NCBI RefSeq assembly: GCF_028369295.1
Contig: NZ_JAQMYP010000023.1
Location: 62,001 to 126,000 of the forward strand
DNA: 64,000 bases
Direction of reading: 5' to 3'
Source: Streptomyces sp. HD
Lineage (GTDB): Bacteria > Actinomycetota > Actinomycetes > Streptomycetales > Streptomycetaceae
Shown: one piece after another, positions 1-8,044 of the stretch
Layout: each line of letters opens with the position of its first letter
How positions within the stretch are numbered: position 1 is the first letter of the stretch
Program-made: the position numbers and the translations under genes
The notes under the pieces: model-generated
Told to the model about the DNA's origin: nothing
Database searches by the model: none
Seen by the model: the letters and a program-made list of their open reading frames with translations, nothing else

Positions 1-1158
1 CGGCGGCTGACGACCACGCTGTACGGCTACTCGTTCCTCGACGACTTCGTCCTGCTCTACCCGGTGTACGCGCTGCTGTTCGCCGACACCGGCCTGTCCC
101 TCTGGCAGATCTCCTCCCTGTTCGCCCTGTGGTCGATCACCGGTGTGGTGCTGGAGGTGCCCTCGGGTGCCTGGGCCGACACCGTGTCGCGTCGTCGGCT
201 GCTGTGGATCGGCCCGCTGCTCACCGCCGTCGGCTTCGCGCTGTGGGTGGTCGTCCCGTCGTACTGGGCCTTCGCGGTCGGCTTCGTGCTGTGGGGCGCC
301 GGTGGAGCGCTCGGCTCCGGTGCGCTGGAGGCGCTCGTGTACGACGAGCTGGACCGGGTGGGCGCGGCCGGCCGGTACGCCGGGGTGATGGGCCGGGCCA
401 GGGCCGCGCGGCTGCTGGGCACCGTGTCCTCCATCGGCCTCGCGGCGCCCGTGTTCGCAAGGGGAGGCTATGCGGCGGTCGGTGCCGCGAGCTTCGCGGC
501 CTGTGTGCTGACCGCCGCCGTCGCGACCCGGTTCCCCGAGCACCGGGTGCGGCCGGAGACCGGCGACGGCAGCTGGGCCACGACCCTGCGGACCGGACTC
601 GCCGAGGTCCGCCGGGACCACTCGGTGCGCGGCGCCCTGCTGCTGGTCCCGGCCGTCGCCGCGGTGTGGGGCGCGCTCGACGAGTACACCCCGCTGCTGG
701 TCCGGGACATCGGCGTCGCCGAGGCGACCGTGCCCTATCTGATCATGCTGATCTGGGCCGGCGTCACCCTCGGCAGCCTCCTGACCGGACCGGCCGAACG
801 CCTCGGCACGACCGGACTCGCCGCGCTGCTCGCGGGCAGCGCCCTCGCCCTGGCCGCCGGCGCCACCGCCCGCTCCCTGGCCGGGGTCGCGCTGGTGAGC
901 CTCGCCTTCGCCGGGTTCCAGCTCGCCGAGGTGCTCGCCGACGTCCGTCTCCAGCACCGCATCGAGGAGTCCCGCCGGGCCACGCTCACCTCGGTGGCGA
1001 GCCTCGGCACCGAGCTGGCCACGGTCGCCACGTTCGGCACGTACGCGCTGCTCGGCACGGACGCGGCACACAGCACGGTCTTCGCGATACTGGCGATCCC
1101 CTACCTGGTGACGGCGCTGGCGCTGACTAGAAGTCGGGCCGCCACGGCACGACCGTGA
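1..1158 (+). CDS. MFS transporter, 5' end off the window
   Basis: Major facilitator superfamily exporter. The reading frame is open from base 1 with no start codon needed, so the N-terminus lies outside the window; about 385 residues are visible. The visible part begins in TM1 and contains the family's cytoplasmic loop between TM2 and TM3 (GAWADTVSRRRLLWIG), followed by alternating hydrophobic helices rich in Ala, Leu and Val up to the C-terminus. It would move a small molecule across the plasma membrane by proton antiport; no substrate can be inferred. The last 32 bp overlap, tail to tail, the end of the minus-strand secreted-protein gene, so the two transcripts must overlap. Transporter call firm, substrate unknown. 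Confidence 0.85.
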   Translation, partial: RRLTTTLYGYSFLDDFVLLYPVYALLFADTGLSLWQISSLFALWSITGVVLEVPSGAWADTVSRRRLLWIGPLLTAVGFALWVVVPSYWAFAVGFVLWGAGGALGSGALEALVYDELDRVGAAGRYAGVMGRARAARLLGTVSSIGLAAPVFARGGYAAVGAASFAACVLTAAVATRFPEHRVRPETGDGSWATTLRTGLAEVRRDHSVRGALLLVPAVAAVWGALDEYTPLLVRDIGVAEATVPYLIMLIWAGVTLGSLLTGPAERLGTTGLAALLAGSALALAAGATARSLAGVALVSLAFAGFQLAEVLADVRLQHRIEESRRATLTSVASLGTELATVATFGTYALLGTDAAHSTVFAILAIPYLVTALALTRSRAATARP

Positions 1159-1669
1159 AGTCGCCCGTCCCCTTCCTGACCTTCTCGAAGGGGGCGGAGC
1201 CCACGCACTTGGGCAGCTCCTTCGTCTCGACGGGGCTGCCCGTGGCCGCCCAGCTGTAGCCGAGCCGGTCGCGGTGGCCGACGTCATGGACGGTGATGCC
1301 GACCCGCCTGCCCTCGGCGCCCGGCAGATCGGAGGAGGTGATGACCCCGGAGACGACGGCCACCTTGCCGCCGGTGACCAGACAGTCGACCTTCGCCTTC
1401 GCCCGGGCACCCTCGCCGTCCAGGTAGTGGCTCCACTCGAAGGTGCCGGTGGCCTTCGTCGGGTCGGCGGTGTCCTTCGCCGCCAGATGCGCGTCGAACG
1501 AGAACGTGATGTCGTCCCCGGCCGAGCGGTACAGCTTGGCTGTGCCGGTGAGCGCGGCGGCCTCGCGCTCCTGCGGCCCGTCCGTTGCGGTGGCGGCGGG
1601 ACCCACCGTTCCGGCGGTGAGCATCAGCAGCGCACAGCACAGCACGACGGTCTTCGTACGGCGGTTCAT
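1127..1669 (-). CDS. Secreted protein of unknown function
   Basis: A 180-residue protein that I do not recognise. It starts with a clear Sec signal peptide: MNRRTK, then a hydrophobic stretch VVLCCALLMLTAG and a likely cleavage after residues 27-29 (PAATATD). The mature part is about 150 residues, hydrophilic, with two cysteines (KVDCLVTGG and PKCVGSA) that could form one disulfide after export, and no membrane helix. It reads like one of the many small secreted beta-rich proteins of Streptomyces. Its 3' end overlaps the convergent MFS gene by 32 bp. It stands alone on its strand, about 300 bp from the davA start, so no operon context helps. Confidence 0.75.
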   Translation of the reverse strand: MNRRTKTVVLCCALLMLTAGTVGPAATATDGPQEREAAALTGTAKLYRSAGDDITFSFDAHLAAKDTADPTKATGTFEWSHYLDGEGARAKAKVDCLVTGGKVAVVSGVITSSDLPGAEGRRVGITVHDVGHRDRLGYSWAATGSPVETKELPKCVGSAPFEKVRKGTGDFTVVPWRPDF

Positions 1670-1975
1670 GGCGGTCCTTTCCGCAGGTCAACCGGACAGT
1701 CACCACTCTCGCGGCGGCGCGCCCCCACCACATCGCACCGAGGACCGGACCCCGCCTCCGCCACACGGCGGGGACACCCGTGCACCCCTCCGCTCCGAGG
1801 AGGACGGGACCTCCCCCCGACGGCGCGCAACGAATCGCCGCCGGACCCGCGGCCGACGCAACGAACCGCTCACCGGCGCGCAACGGCTCCTTCTTGTCCG
1901 CCCTGGTCAGCCGCCCGTACCGTCGTTGTGGCCCCAATTGGGTCCCCCCATCCTTCCGCCCGGTGAGGAACACGC
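1670..1975 (+). other. Divergent intergenic region before davA
   Basis: 306 bp with no convincing gene. It must carry the promoter of the minus-strand secreted protein and the promoter of davA. The clearest element is the 10-bp palindrome CCCAATTGGG at 1933-1942, about 35 bp before the davA start, a possible operator. The davA ribosome site (GTGAGGA) lies just before its ATG. Confidence 0.4.
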
Positions 1976-2764
1976 ATGCGCACCGCCCTGCTCCAGAGCT
2001 CCGGCCGCCCCGGCTCGACCGTCGAGAACCTCAAGGTCCTCGACGAGGCCGCGGGCCGTGCCGCCGCCGCGGGCGCCGGGCTGCTGGTGGCGCCGGAGAT
2101 GTTCCTCACCGGGTACGCGATCGGCGACGACATCGCCCGCCTCGCCGAGCCCGCCGACGGCGACTGCGCGGACGCGATCGCCGAGATCGCCGGCCGGCAC
2201 GGCCTGGCGATCGCCTACGGATACCCCGAGCGGGACGGCGAGAGCGTCTACAACTCCGCCCAGCTGATCTCCGCCGACGGCACCCGGCTGGCGAACTACC
2301 GCAAGACCCACCTCTTCGGCTGCTTCGAACGCGACCACTTCACGCCGGGCGAGCAGCCGGTCGTCCAGGCCGAGCTCGACGGCCTCCGCGTCGGCATCCT
2401 GATCTGCTACGACGTCGAGTTCCCGGAGAACGTCCGGGCCCACGCCCTCGCCGGCACCGACCTGCTTCTGGTGCCGACCGCGCAGATGCACCCGTTCCAG
2501 TTCGTCGCCGAGTCGATGATCCCGGTGCGGGCCTTCGAGAACCAGATGTACGTCGCGTACGTCAACCGGGTCGGCCAGGAAGGAGAGTTCGAGTTCGTCG
2601 GGCTCTCCACGCTCGCCGGCCCCGACGGGGTCGCCCGCACCCGCGCCGGGCGTGGTGCGGAGCTCGTCCTCGCTGACGTCGACCCCGTCTTCCTCGCCGC
2701 CTCCCGCGAGGCGAACCCGTACCTGAAGGACCGCCGCCCCGGTCTCTACGGGTCCCTCGTCTGA
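1976..2764 (+). CDS. davA: 5-aminopentanamidase (nitrilase superfamily)
   Basis: Carbon-nitrogen hydrolase of 262 residues that should hydrolyse 5-aminopentanamide to 5-aminovalerate and ammonia, step two of the monooxygenase route of lysine breakdown. The nitrilase catalytic triad is visible: Glu41 (VAPEMFLTGY), Lys110 (NYRKTHLFG) and Cys144 (ILICYDVEFPEN). From memory it aligns along its length with Pseudomonas putida DavA, including the APEMFLTGY, YGYPER and YRKTHLFG blocks. The next gene, 45 bp downstream on the same strand, is the partner davB; this pairing makes the assignment much stronger than the fold alone. ATG start with GTGAGGA about 8 bp upstream. A general omega-amidase is the fallback call. 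Confidence 0.88.
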   Translation: MRTALLQSSGRPGSTVENLKVLDEAAGRAAAAGAGLLVAPEMFLTGYAIGDDIARLAEPADGDCADAIAEIAGRHGLAIAYGYPERDGESVYNSAQLISADGTRLANYRKTHLFGCFERDHFTPGEQPVVQAELDGLRVGILICYDVEFPENVRAHALAGTDLLLVPTAQMHPFQFVAESMIPVRAFENQMYVAYVNRVGQEGEFEFVGLSTLAGPDGVARTRAGRGAELVLADVDPVFLAASREANPYLKDRRPGLYGSLV

Positions 2765-2809
2765 ATCCCCCAGCCTTCACCAGCAGCACTCGCAAGGAGT
2801 CCGTACCCC

Positions 2810-4510
2810 ATGACGTCCATGGTGCCCAACGCCGTCCAGCACGCCGACGAGCAGCAGCCGCCGATCACCATGTTCGGCCCGGACTTCCCGTACGCGTACG
2901 ACGACTTCCTCGCCCACCCGGCGGGGCTCGGCCAGATACCCGCGACCGCGCACGGCACCGAGGTCGCGGTCATCGGCGGCGGCCTGTCCGGCATCGTCGC
3001 CGCGTACGAGCTGATGAAGATGGGCCTCAAGCCGGTCGTGTACGAGGCCGACGAGATCGGCGGGCGGCTGCGCACCGTCGGCTTCGAGGGTGCGGGCACC
3101 GAGGGCCTGACCGCCGAGATGGGCGCGATGCGCTTCCCGCCGTCCTCCACCGCCCTCCAGCACTACATCGACCTGGTGGGGCTGAAGACCAGCCCGTTCC
3201 CCAACCCCCTTGCCGAGGCGACCCCTTCGACCGTCGTCGACCTCAAGGGCGAGTCGCACTACGCCGAGACGATCGACGACCTCCCGCAGGTCTACCGCGA
3301 TGTCGCCGCCGCCTGGAACAAGTGCCTCGAAGAGGGCGCGGACTTCTCCGACATGAACCGCGCCATGCGCGAGCGGGACGTGCCGCGCATCCGCGAGATC
3401 TGGGCGAAGCTCGTCGAGAAGCTCGACAACCAGACCTTCTACGGCTTCCTCTGCGACTCCGAGGCCTTCAAGTCCTTCCGGCACCGCGAGATCTTCGGCC
3501 AGGTCGGCTTCGGCACCGGCGGCTGGGACACCGACTTCCCGAACTCCATCCTGGAGATCCTGCGCGTCGTCTACACCGAGGCCGACGACCACCACCGCGG
3601 CATCGTCGGCGGCTCCCAGCAGCTGCCGCTCCGCCTCTGGGACCGCGAGCCGGAGAAGATCGTCCACTGGTCCTACGGCACCTCGCTCGCCGGCCTGCAC
3701 GAGAACGGCGCGCCCCGCCCGGCCGTGACCCGGCTGCACCGCACCTCGGGCAACCGGATCACCGTGACCGACGCGAACGGCGACATCCGCACCTACCAGG
3801 CGGCGATCTTCACCGCCCAGTCCTGGATGCTGCTGTCGAAGATCGCCTGCGACGACTCGCTCTTCCCGATCGACCACTGGACCGCGATCGAGCGCACCCA
3901 CTACATGGAGTCCAGCAAGCTCTTCGTGCCCGTCGACCGGCCGTTCTGGCTGGACAAGGACGAGGAGACCGGACGGGACGTCATGTCGATGACGCTCACC
4001 GACCGCATGACGCGCGGCACTTATCTCCTGGACGACGGCCCGGACAAGCCCGCCGTCATCTGCCTCTCCTACACCTGGTGCGACGACAGCCTGAAGTGGC
4101 TGCCGCTGTCCGCGAACGAGCGGATGGAGGTCATGCTGAAGTCGCTCGGCGAGATCTATCCCAAGGTCGACGTCCGCAAGCACATCATCGGCAACCCGGT
4201 GACCGTCTCCTGGGAGAACGAGCCCTACTTCATGGGCGCGTTCAAGGCCAACCTGCCCGGCCACTACCGCTACCAGCGGCGCCTGTTCACCCACTTCATG
4301 CAGGACCGGCTGCCCGAGGACAAGCGGGGCATCTTCCTCGCAGGCGACGACATCTCCTGGACGGCGGGCTGGGCCGAGGGCGCCGTCCAGACCGCGCTGA
4401 ACGCGGTCTGGGGCGTCATGCACCACTTCGGCGGGGCGACGGACGCCACCAACCCGGGTCCGGGTGACGTCTACGACGAGATCGCACCGGTGGAACTCCC
4501 GGAGGACTGA
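2810..4510 (+). CDS. davB: L-lysine 2-monooxygenase (FAD)
   Basis: Flavoprotein of 566 residues in the amine oxidase / tryptophan 2-monooxygenase fold. It should convert L-lysine and O2 to 5-aminopentanamide, CO2 and water. The dinucleotide-binding motif VIGGGLSG sits near residue 47, followed by the acidic beta-strand end YEADEIGGRLR. The C-terminal FAD motif is IFLAGDDISWTAGWAEGAV. The opening ITMFGPDFPYAYDDFLAHP and the blocks FGQVGFGTGGWD and SMTLTDRMTRGTY match my memory of P. putida DavB, whose family length (about 560) it shares. It follows davA by 45 bp with an AAGGAG ribosome site; the two are surely one transcript. 5-Aminovalerate could then feed a GabT/GabD-type pathway, not present here. 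Confidence 0.9.
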   Translation: MTSMVPNAVQHADEQQPPITMFGPDFPYAYDDFLAHPAGLGQIPATAHGTEVAVIGGGLSGIVAAYELMKMGLKPVVYEADEIGGRLRTVGFEGAGTEGLTAEMGAMRFPPSSTALQHYIDLVGLKTSPFPNPLAEATPSTVVDLKGESHYAETIDDLPQVYRDVAAAWNKCLEEGADFSDMNRAMRERDVPRIREIWAKLVEKLDNQTFYGFLCDSEAFKSFRHREIFGQVGFGTGGWDTDFPNSILEILRVVYTEADDHHRGIVGGSQQLPLRLWDREPEKIVHWSYGTSLAGLHENGAPRPAVTRLHRTSGNRITVTDANGDIRTYQAAIFTAQSWMLLSKIACDDSLFPIDHWTAIERTHYMESSKLFVPVDRPFWLDKDEETGRDVMSMTLTDRMTRGTYLLDDGPDKPAVICLSYTWCDDSLKWLPLSANERMEVMLKSLGEIYPKVDVRKHIIGNPVTVSWENEPYFMGAFKANLPGHYRYQRRLFTHFMQDRLPEDKRGIFLAGDDISWTAGWAEGAVQTALNAVWGVMHHFGGATDATNPGPGDVYDEIAPVELPED

Positions 4511-4544
4511 CCGGAGTTCATGCGGAATCCGCTGCCGGACCCGC

Positions 4545-5231
4545 TCAGTCCGGCAGCGGTGTGAGGAGCATGCGGCCCGCGAAGCCCACCGCCGCGTCCA
4601 GGCGCCCGGTGAACTCCTCGGCGACGTCCGGGAGTCCGCGCAGCGCCCACAGCGCCCGCGCCGTCGACCAGGTGGCGTCCCGGGCCCGCTCCAGGCTCCA
4701 GGAGCCGAGCAGATGGGTCAGCGGGTCGGCGATCTGAAGCAGGTCGGGGCCCGGCATCAGATCTTCGCGGATGCGCTCCTCCAGCGAGACGAGGAGATCA
4801 CCCACTCGATCGAACTCGTCCTCCAGCTCGGCGGGTTCGCAGCCGAGGCTACGACAGGCGTCCACCACGGCGAGCGCCAGATCGTGGCCGATGTGCGCAT
4901 TGATGCCCGCGAGCGCGAACTGCAACGGTCGTACGCCGGGATGGCGGCGCATCTGGAACAGGGGCCGCCAGCAGGCGGGCGGGCGCCGCTCGTCCTCGGC
5001 CGCCTCCACCGCCGCGAGATACCGCTCCGCGAACCGCACGTCCAGCGTGATCGCCGCCCGGGCGTCCGCGAACCGGGCGCCGTCGATGTCCCGGTCGACC
5101 GCCTGCGTGACGGTGAGGTAGACACGGTTGAAGACCGCCACCCCGTCGCGGTCGGGCAGGGCCGCGTCGAGGGCGCGCATACGGGAGATGACCGCGTCCA
5201 CGGCTGTGGTGAATTGTTCGCATTGCGCCAT
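4545..5231 (-). CDS. DUF5995 family protein
   Basis: A 228-residue cytoplasmic, largely helical protein. I recognise it as DUF5995, a family of unknown function frequent in actinomycetes. Visible family-type blocks are DRDGVAVFNRVYLTVTQAV near residue 30, RFAERYLAAV near 80, and FALAGINAHIGHDLALAVV near 120, the last being the most conserved: an Asn-x-His-Ile-x-His-Asp run that could bind a metal. No signal peptide or membrane helix. Convergent with davB (35 bp between the stops) and divergent from the GH6 gene, whose start is near; the two starts share a very short promoter region. No function can be given. Confidence 0.72.
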   Translation of the reverse strand: MAQCEQFTTAVDAVISRMRALDAALPDRDGVAVFNRVYLTVTQAVDRDIDGARFADARAAITLDVRFAERYLAAVEAAEDERRPPACWRPLFQMRRHPGVRPLQFALAGINAHIGHDLALAVVDACRSLGCEPAELEDEFDRVGDLLVSLEERIREDLMPGPDLLQIADPLTHLLGSWSLERARDATWSTARALWALRGLPDVAEEFTGRLDAAVGFAGRMLLTPLPD

Positions 5232-5332
5232 GGGGGCAGAGTCGCAGCTTTAGGCTGGCGGGGGTGTCGGCGGGCCCGGCGCTTCCCCAGAACGGGGGAA
5301 CGCGCTCGCTGTGGGGGAGGGGGAGCGCGACG

Positions 5333-6535
5333 GTGGCAGGCTTACGTGCCCAGCGACTGGCCGCACGCAGGTCCGCGCGCAGGAGGGCGGCCCGGCGAAG
5401 CGCGATGGTCGCGGCGGCCTCGGTCGTGGTCGCCGTCGGCACCGTGACCGGCATGATGTCCGCCCTCGACGAACGACGGGGCTCCGACGAGGCCAGACCG
5501 CCCGAGGTGACGCGCTCCCCGAGCCTGGAGTCCCTGCCGCTCCTGCCGTCCGCCTCCCCGTCGCTCACCAAGTCCCCCTCGCCGAAGCCCACTTCGCCGG
5601 CCCCGAAGCGGAAACCCGCTCCGACGCCCTCGCCGACCAGGACCGGGAGTGAACGGCAGCCGACCGTGGTGTCCGCACGCCTCTACCGCCACCCCGACTC
5701 CCAGGTGCTGGAATGGGTCCGCGACAACACCGGCGACCCGCGCCACGCCGTCATCCAGTCCCGGATCGCCGCCCAGCCGGCCGCGGTGTGGTTCGCCGAC
5801 TTCACGCCGGACACCATCACCGCCCGGGTCCGCGCGGTGACCTCGGGCGGGTCGGCGTCGGGGCGCATACCGGTCGTCGTGCCGTACGCGGTCCCGGACC
5901 GAGACTGCGGCGGGCACTCCCAGGGCGGCGCACCCGACCTCGACGCCTACGACGCCTGGATGGACAGGTTCGCCGCCGGGCTCGGCTCCGGCGACGTCAT
6001 CGTCGTCCTGGAACCCGACTCCATCGCCCAGTCCGAGTGTCTCTCCGAAGGGGCGCGTGCCGACCGCTTCGCCTCCCTCGCCCGTGCGGGCCGTGTCCTC
6101 AAGGAGGCCAACCCCAGGGCACGCGTCTACTACGACGCCGGCCACTCCGGCTGGAACGCGCCCGGCAAGCAGGCGGCCCTGCTGAAGCGGGCCGGCGCCG
6201 CCTCGACCACATCCTCCGACGGCGTCTTCAGCAACGTCTCCAACTTCCACACCACGCCCGACGAGATCGCCTACGACCGCCAGGTCCTCGACGCCCTCGG
6301 CGGCCCCGCCTCGCTCGGCGCCGTCATCGACACCAGCCGCAACGGCGCCGGAGCCCCGGCCGACGGGGAGTGGTGCGACCCGTCCGGCCGCAAGCTGGGC
6401 CGGGCACCGACGCTCGCCACCGGGGAGGCACGGATCGACGCCTACCTGTGGGTGAAGCTGCCGGGGGAGTCGGACGGGTGCAAGGGGAGGCCGGGGACGT
6501 TCACGGCGTCGTACGCCTATGACTTGGCGCGCTGA
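5333..6535 (+). CDS. Membrane-anchored glycoside hydrolase family 6
   Basis: Putative cellulase of about 400 residues. An Arg-rich N-terminus is followed by one hydrophobic segment (MVAAASVVVAVGTVTGMM), then a Pro/Ser/Lys linker (SPSLTKSPSPKPTSPAPK), then a GH6 domain. The GH6 marks are the VPYAVPDRDCGGHSQGG block (catalytic-acid region), VVLEPDSIAQSEC, YYDAGHSGW and the C-terminal DAYLWVKLPGESDG. So it inverts beta-1,4-glucosidic bonds outside the cell, anchored or released by signal peptidase. I prefer the GTG at 5333, which has GGGAG 7 bp upstream. An in-frame GTG at 5264 would add 23 residues; a TAGGCT box just before it leaves a leaderless start possible. The 3' end overlaps the convergent permease by 19 bp. 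Confidence 0.82.
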   Translation: MAGLRAQRLAARRSARRRAARRSAMVAAASVVVAVGTVTGMMSALDERRGSDEARPPEVTRSPSLESLPLLPSASPSLTKSPSPKPTSPAPKRKPAPTPSPTRTGSERQPTVVSARLYRHPDSQVLEWVRDNTGDPRHAVIQSRIAAQPAAVWFADFTPDTITARVRAVTSGGSASGRIPVVVPYAVPDRDCGGHSQGGAPDLDAYDAWMDRFAAGLGSGDVIVVLEPDSIAQSECLSEGARADRFASLARAGRVLKEANPRARVYYDAGHSGWNAPGKQAALLKRAGAASTTSSDGVFSNVSNFHTTPDEIAYDRQVLDALGGPASLGAVIDTSRNGAGAPADGEWCDPSGRKLGRAPTLATGEARIDAYLWVKLPGESDGCKGRPGTFTASYAYDLAR

Positions 6536-7926
6536 GGCCCGCTTTCGGCGTCGGTCTCCTCGTCGTAGGACGACGTCCCCTCGTCGAGCAACGGCTCCTG
6601 CGCCTTGAGGTGAGCCGGGGCGAAGGCGCGCAGCGCGTGGTAGCCGGTGATGACCACCAGTGTGCCCAGCGCGATGCCGCTGAGCTCGAAGGTGTCGGTG
6701 AACTCCATGGTGACGTTGCCGACGCCGATGATGATGCCCGCCGCGGCCGGCACCAGGTTCAGCGGATTGCGCAGGTCCACTTCGGCGTTGATCCAGATCT
6801 GCGCGCCGAGCAGGCCGATCATGCCGTACAGGATGACGGTGATGCCGCCGAGGACGCCGCCCGGGATCGCGGCCACGATCGCGCCGAACTTGGGGCAGAC
6901 GCCGAAGAGCAGCGCGAAGCCGGCGGCTGCCCAGTACGCGGCGGTGGAGTAGACGCGGGTCGCGGCCATCACGCCGATGTTCTCGGAGTACGTGGTGTTG
7001 GGCGGGCCGCCCACGGCCGTGGAGAGCATCGAGGCGGCGCCGTCCGCGGAGATGGCCGTGCCGAGCCTGTCGTCCAGGTTGTCACCGGTCATCTCGCCGA
7101 CCGCCTTGACGTGCCCGGCGTTCTCGGCGACCAGGGCGATGACGACGGGCAGCGCGACGAGGATCGCCGACCACTGGAAGGACGGGCCGTGCAGCTCGGG
7201 CAGCCCGATCCAGTCGGCCTTCGAGACCCCGGAGAGGTCGAGCCGCCAGTGATCGGTGAGCTTGCCGCTCGCGTCGACCGAGTGGATCCTGCCGAAGATC
7301 CGGTCGAAGGCCCAGGAGATGCCGTAGCCGAAGAGCAAGCCGAGGAAGATCGCGATCCGGGACCAGAACCCGCGCAGACAGACCACGGCCAGCCCGGTGA
7401 ACAGCATCACCAGCAGCGCCGTCCACTGGTCCTGCGGCCAGTACGTGGAGGCCGTCACCGGGGCGAGGTTGAAGCCGATCAGCATCACCACGGCGCCGGT
7501 GACGATCGGCGGCATCGTGGCGTGGATGATCCGCGCCCCGAAGCGCCGTACGGCGAGACCGACCAGGAACAGTACGACGCCGACGACGAACACCGCGCCC
7601 GTCACGGTCGCGCTCGTACCGCCGTCGGCCCGGACGACCGCGGCGACGCCGACGAAGGAGAGGGAGCAGCCGAGGTAGCTGGGCACCCGGCCGCGCGTGG
7701 CGAGCAGGAAGACGACCGTCGCGACGCCCGACATCATGATCGCCAGGTTGGGGTCGAGCCCCATCAGGACCGGCGCCACGAAGGACGCGCCGAACATGGC
7801 CACCACATGCTGGGCGCCGAGTCCGAACGTGCGGGGCCAGGAGAGCCGTTCGTCGGGCCGGACCACCGCTCCGGGCGCCGGAGTGCGTCCGTCGCCGTGC
7901 AGTTTCCAGCGGACGCCGAGATCCAT
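6517..7926 (-). CDS. Uracil/xanthine permease (NCS2 family)
   Basis: Proton-coupled nucleobase symporter of 469 residues with about 12-14 hydrophobic segments. The N-terminal signature LGAQHVVAMFGASFVAPVLMG is typical of UraA/PbuX-type NCS2 carriers. Other marks are the TM3 strand region PSYLGCSLSFVGV, the substrate-site loop VALVAENAGHVKAVGEMTG near residue 270, and the TM10 block SMLSTAVGGPPNTTYSENIGV, which is highly conserved in uracil permeases. It salvages uracil or a related base from outside the cell. It stands alone, with no pyrR or salvage gene beside it. Its stop codon lies inside the last codons of the convergent GH6 gene. Family firm; uracil is the likeliest substrate. Confidence 0.87.
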   Translation of the reverse strand: MDLGVRWKLHGDGRTPAPGAVVRPDERLSWPRTFGLGAQHVVAMFGASFVAPVLMGLDPNLAIMMSGVATVVFLLATRGRVPSYLGCSLSFVGVAAVVRADGGTSATVTGAVFVVGVVLFLVGLAVRRFGARIIHATMPPIVTGAVVMLIGFNLAPVTASTYWPQDQWTALLVMLFTGLAVVCLRGFWSRIAIFLGLLFGYGISWAFDRIFGRIHSVDASGKLTDHWRLDLSGVSKADWIGLPELHGPSFQWSAILVALPVVIALVAENAGHVKAVGEMTGDNLDDRLGTAISADGAASMLSTAVGGPPNTTYSENIGVMAATRVYSTAAYWAAAGFALLFGVCPKFGAIVAAIPGGVLGGITVILYGMIGLLGAQIWINAEVDLRNPLNLVPAAAGIIIGVGNVTMEFTDTFELSGIALGTLVVITGYHALRAFAPAHLKAQEPLLDEGTSSYDEETDAESGPQRAKS

Positions 7927-7988
7927 GGTGCGGTTTCGCTTTCGTCGGGCGGGTGAGTGTCCGGACCATTGTCCGGGACGCCCGGGAC

Positions 7989-8014
7989 GGCGCCGACCAG
8001 GGCTGATCGGCGCC
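7989..8014 (-). terminator. Hairpin after the MFS gene
   Basis: Perfect 8-bp stem GGCGCCGA / TCGGCGCC with a 10-nt loop, 31 bp after the minus-strand MFS stop and before the permease start. Typical GC-rich Streptomyces terminator without a strong U tract. Confidence 0.55.
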
Positions 8015-8044
8015 GATGGGGATACCCGCCGGCCGGCGCGAGAC

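Noticed and set aside
2777..4426. A 549-residue open frame opposite davB
   Set aside because: Composition is Val/Gly/Asp/His-rich, typical of the antisense frame of a high-GC gene; davB itself shows clear FAD motifs.
4545..5231. Terpene-synthase-like or haloacid-dehalogenase reading of the DUF5995 protein
   Set aside because: No DDxxD or catalytic Asp motif; only the generic helical DUF5995 pattern is present.
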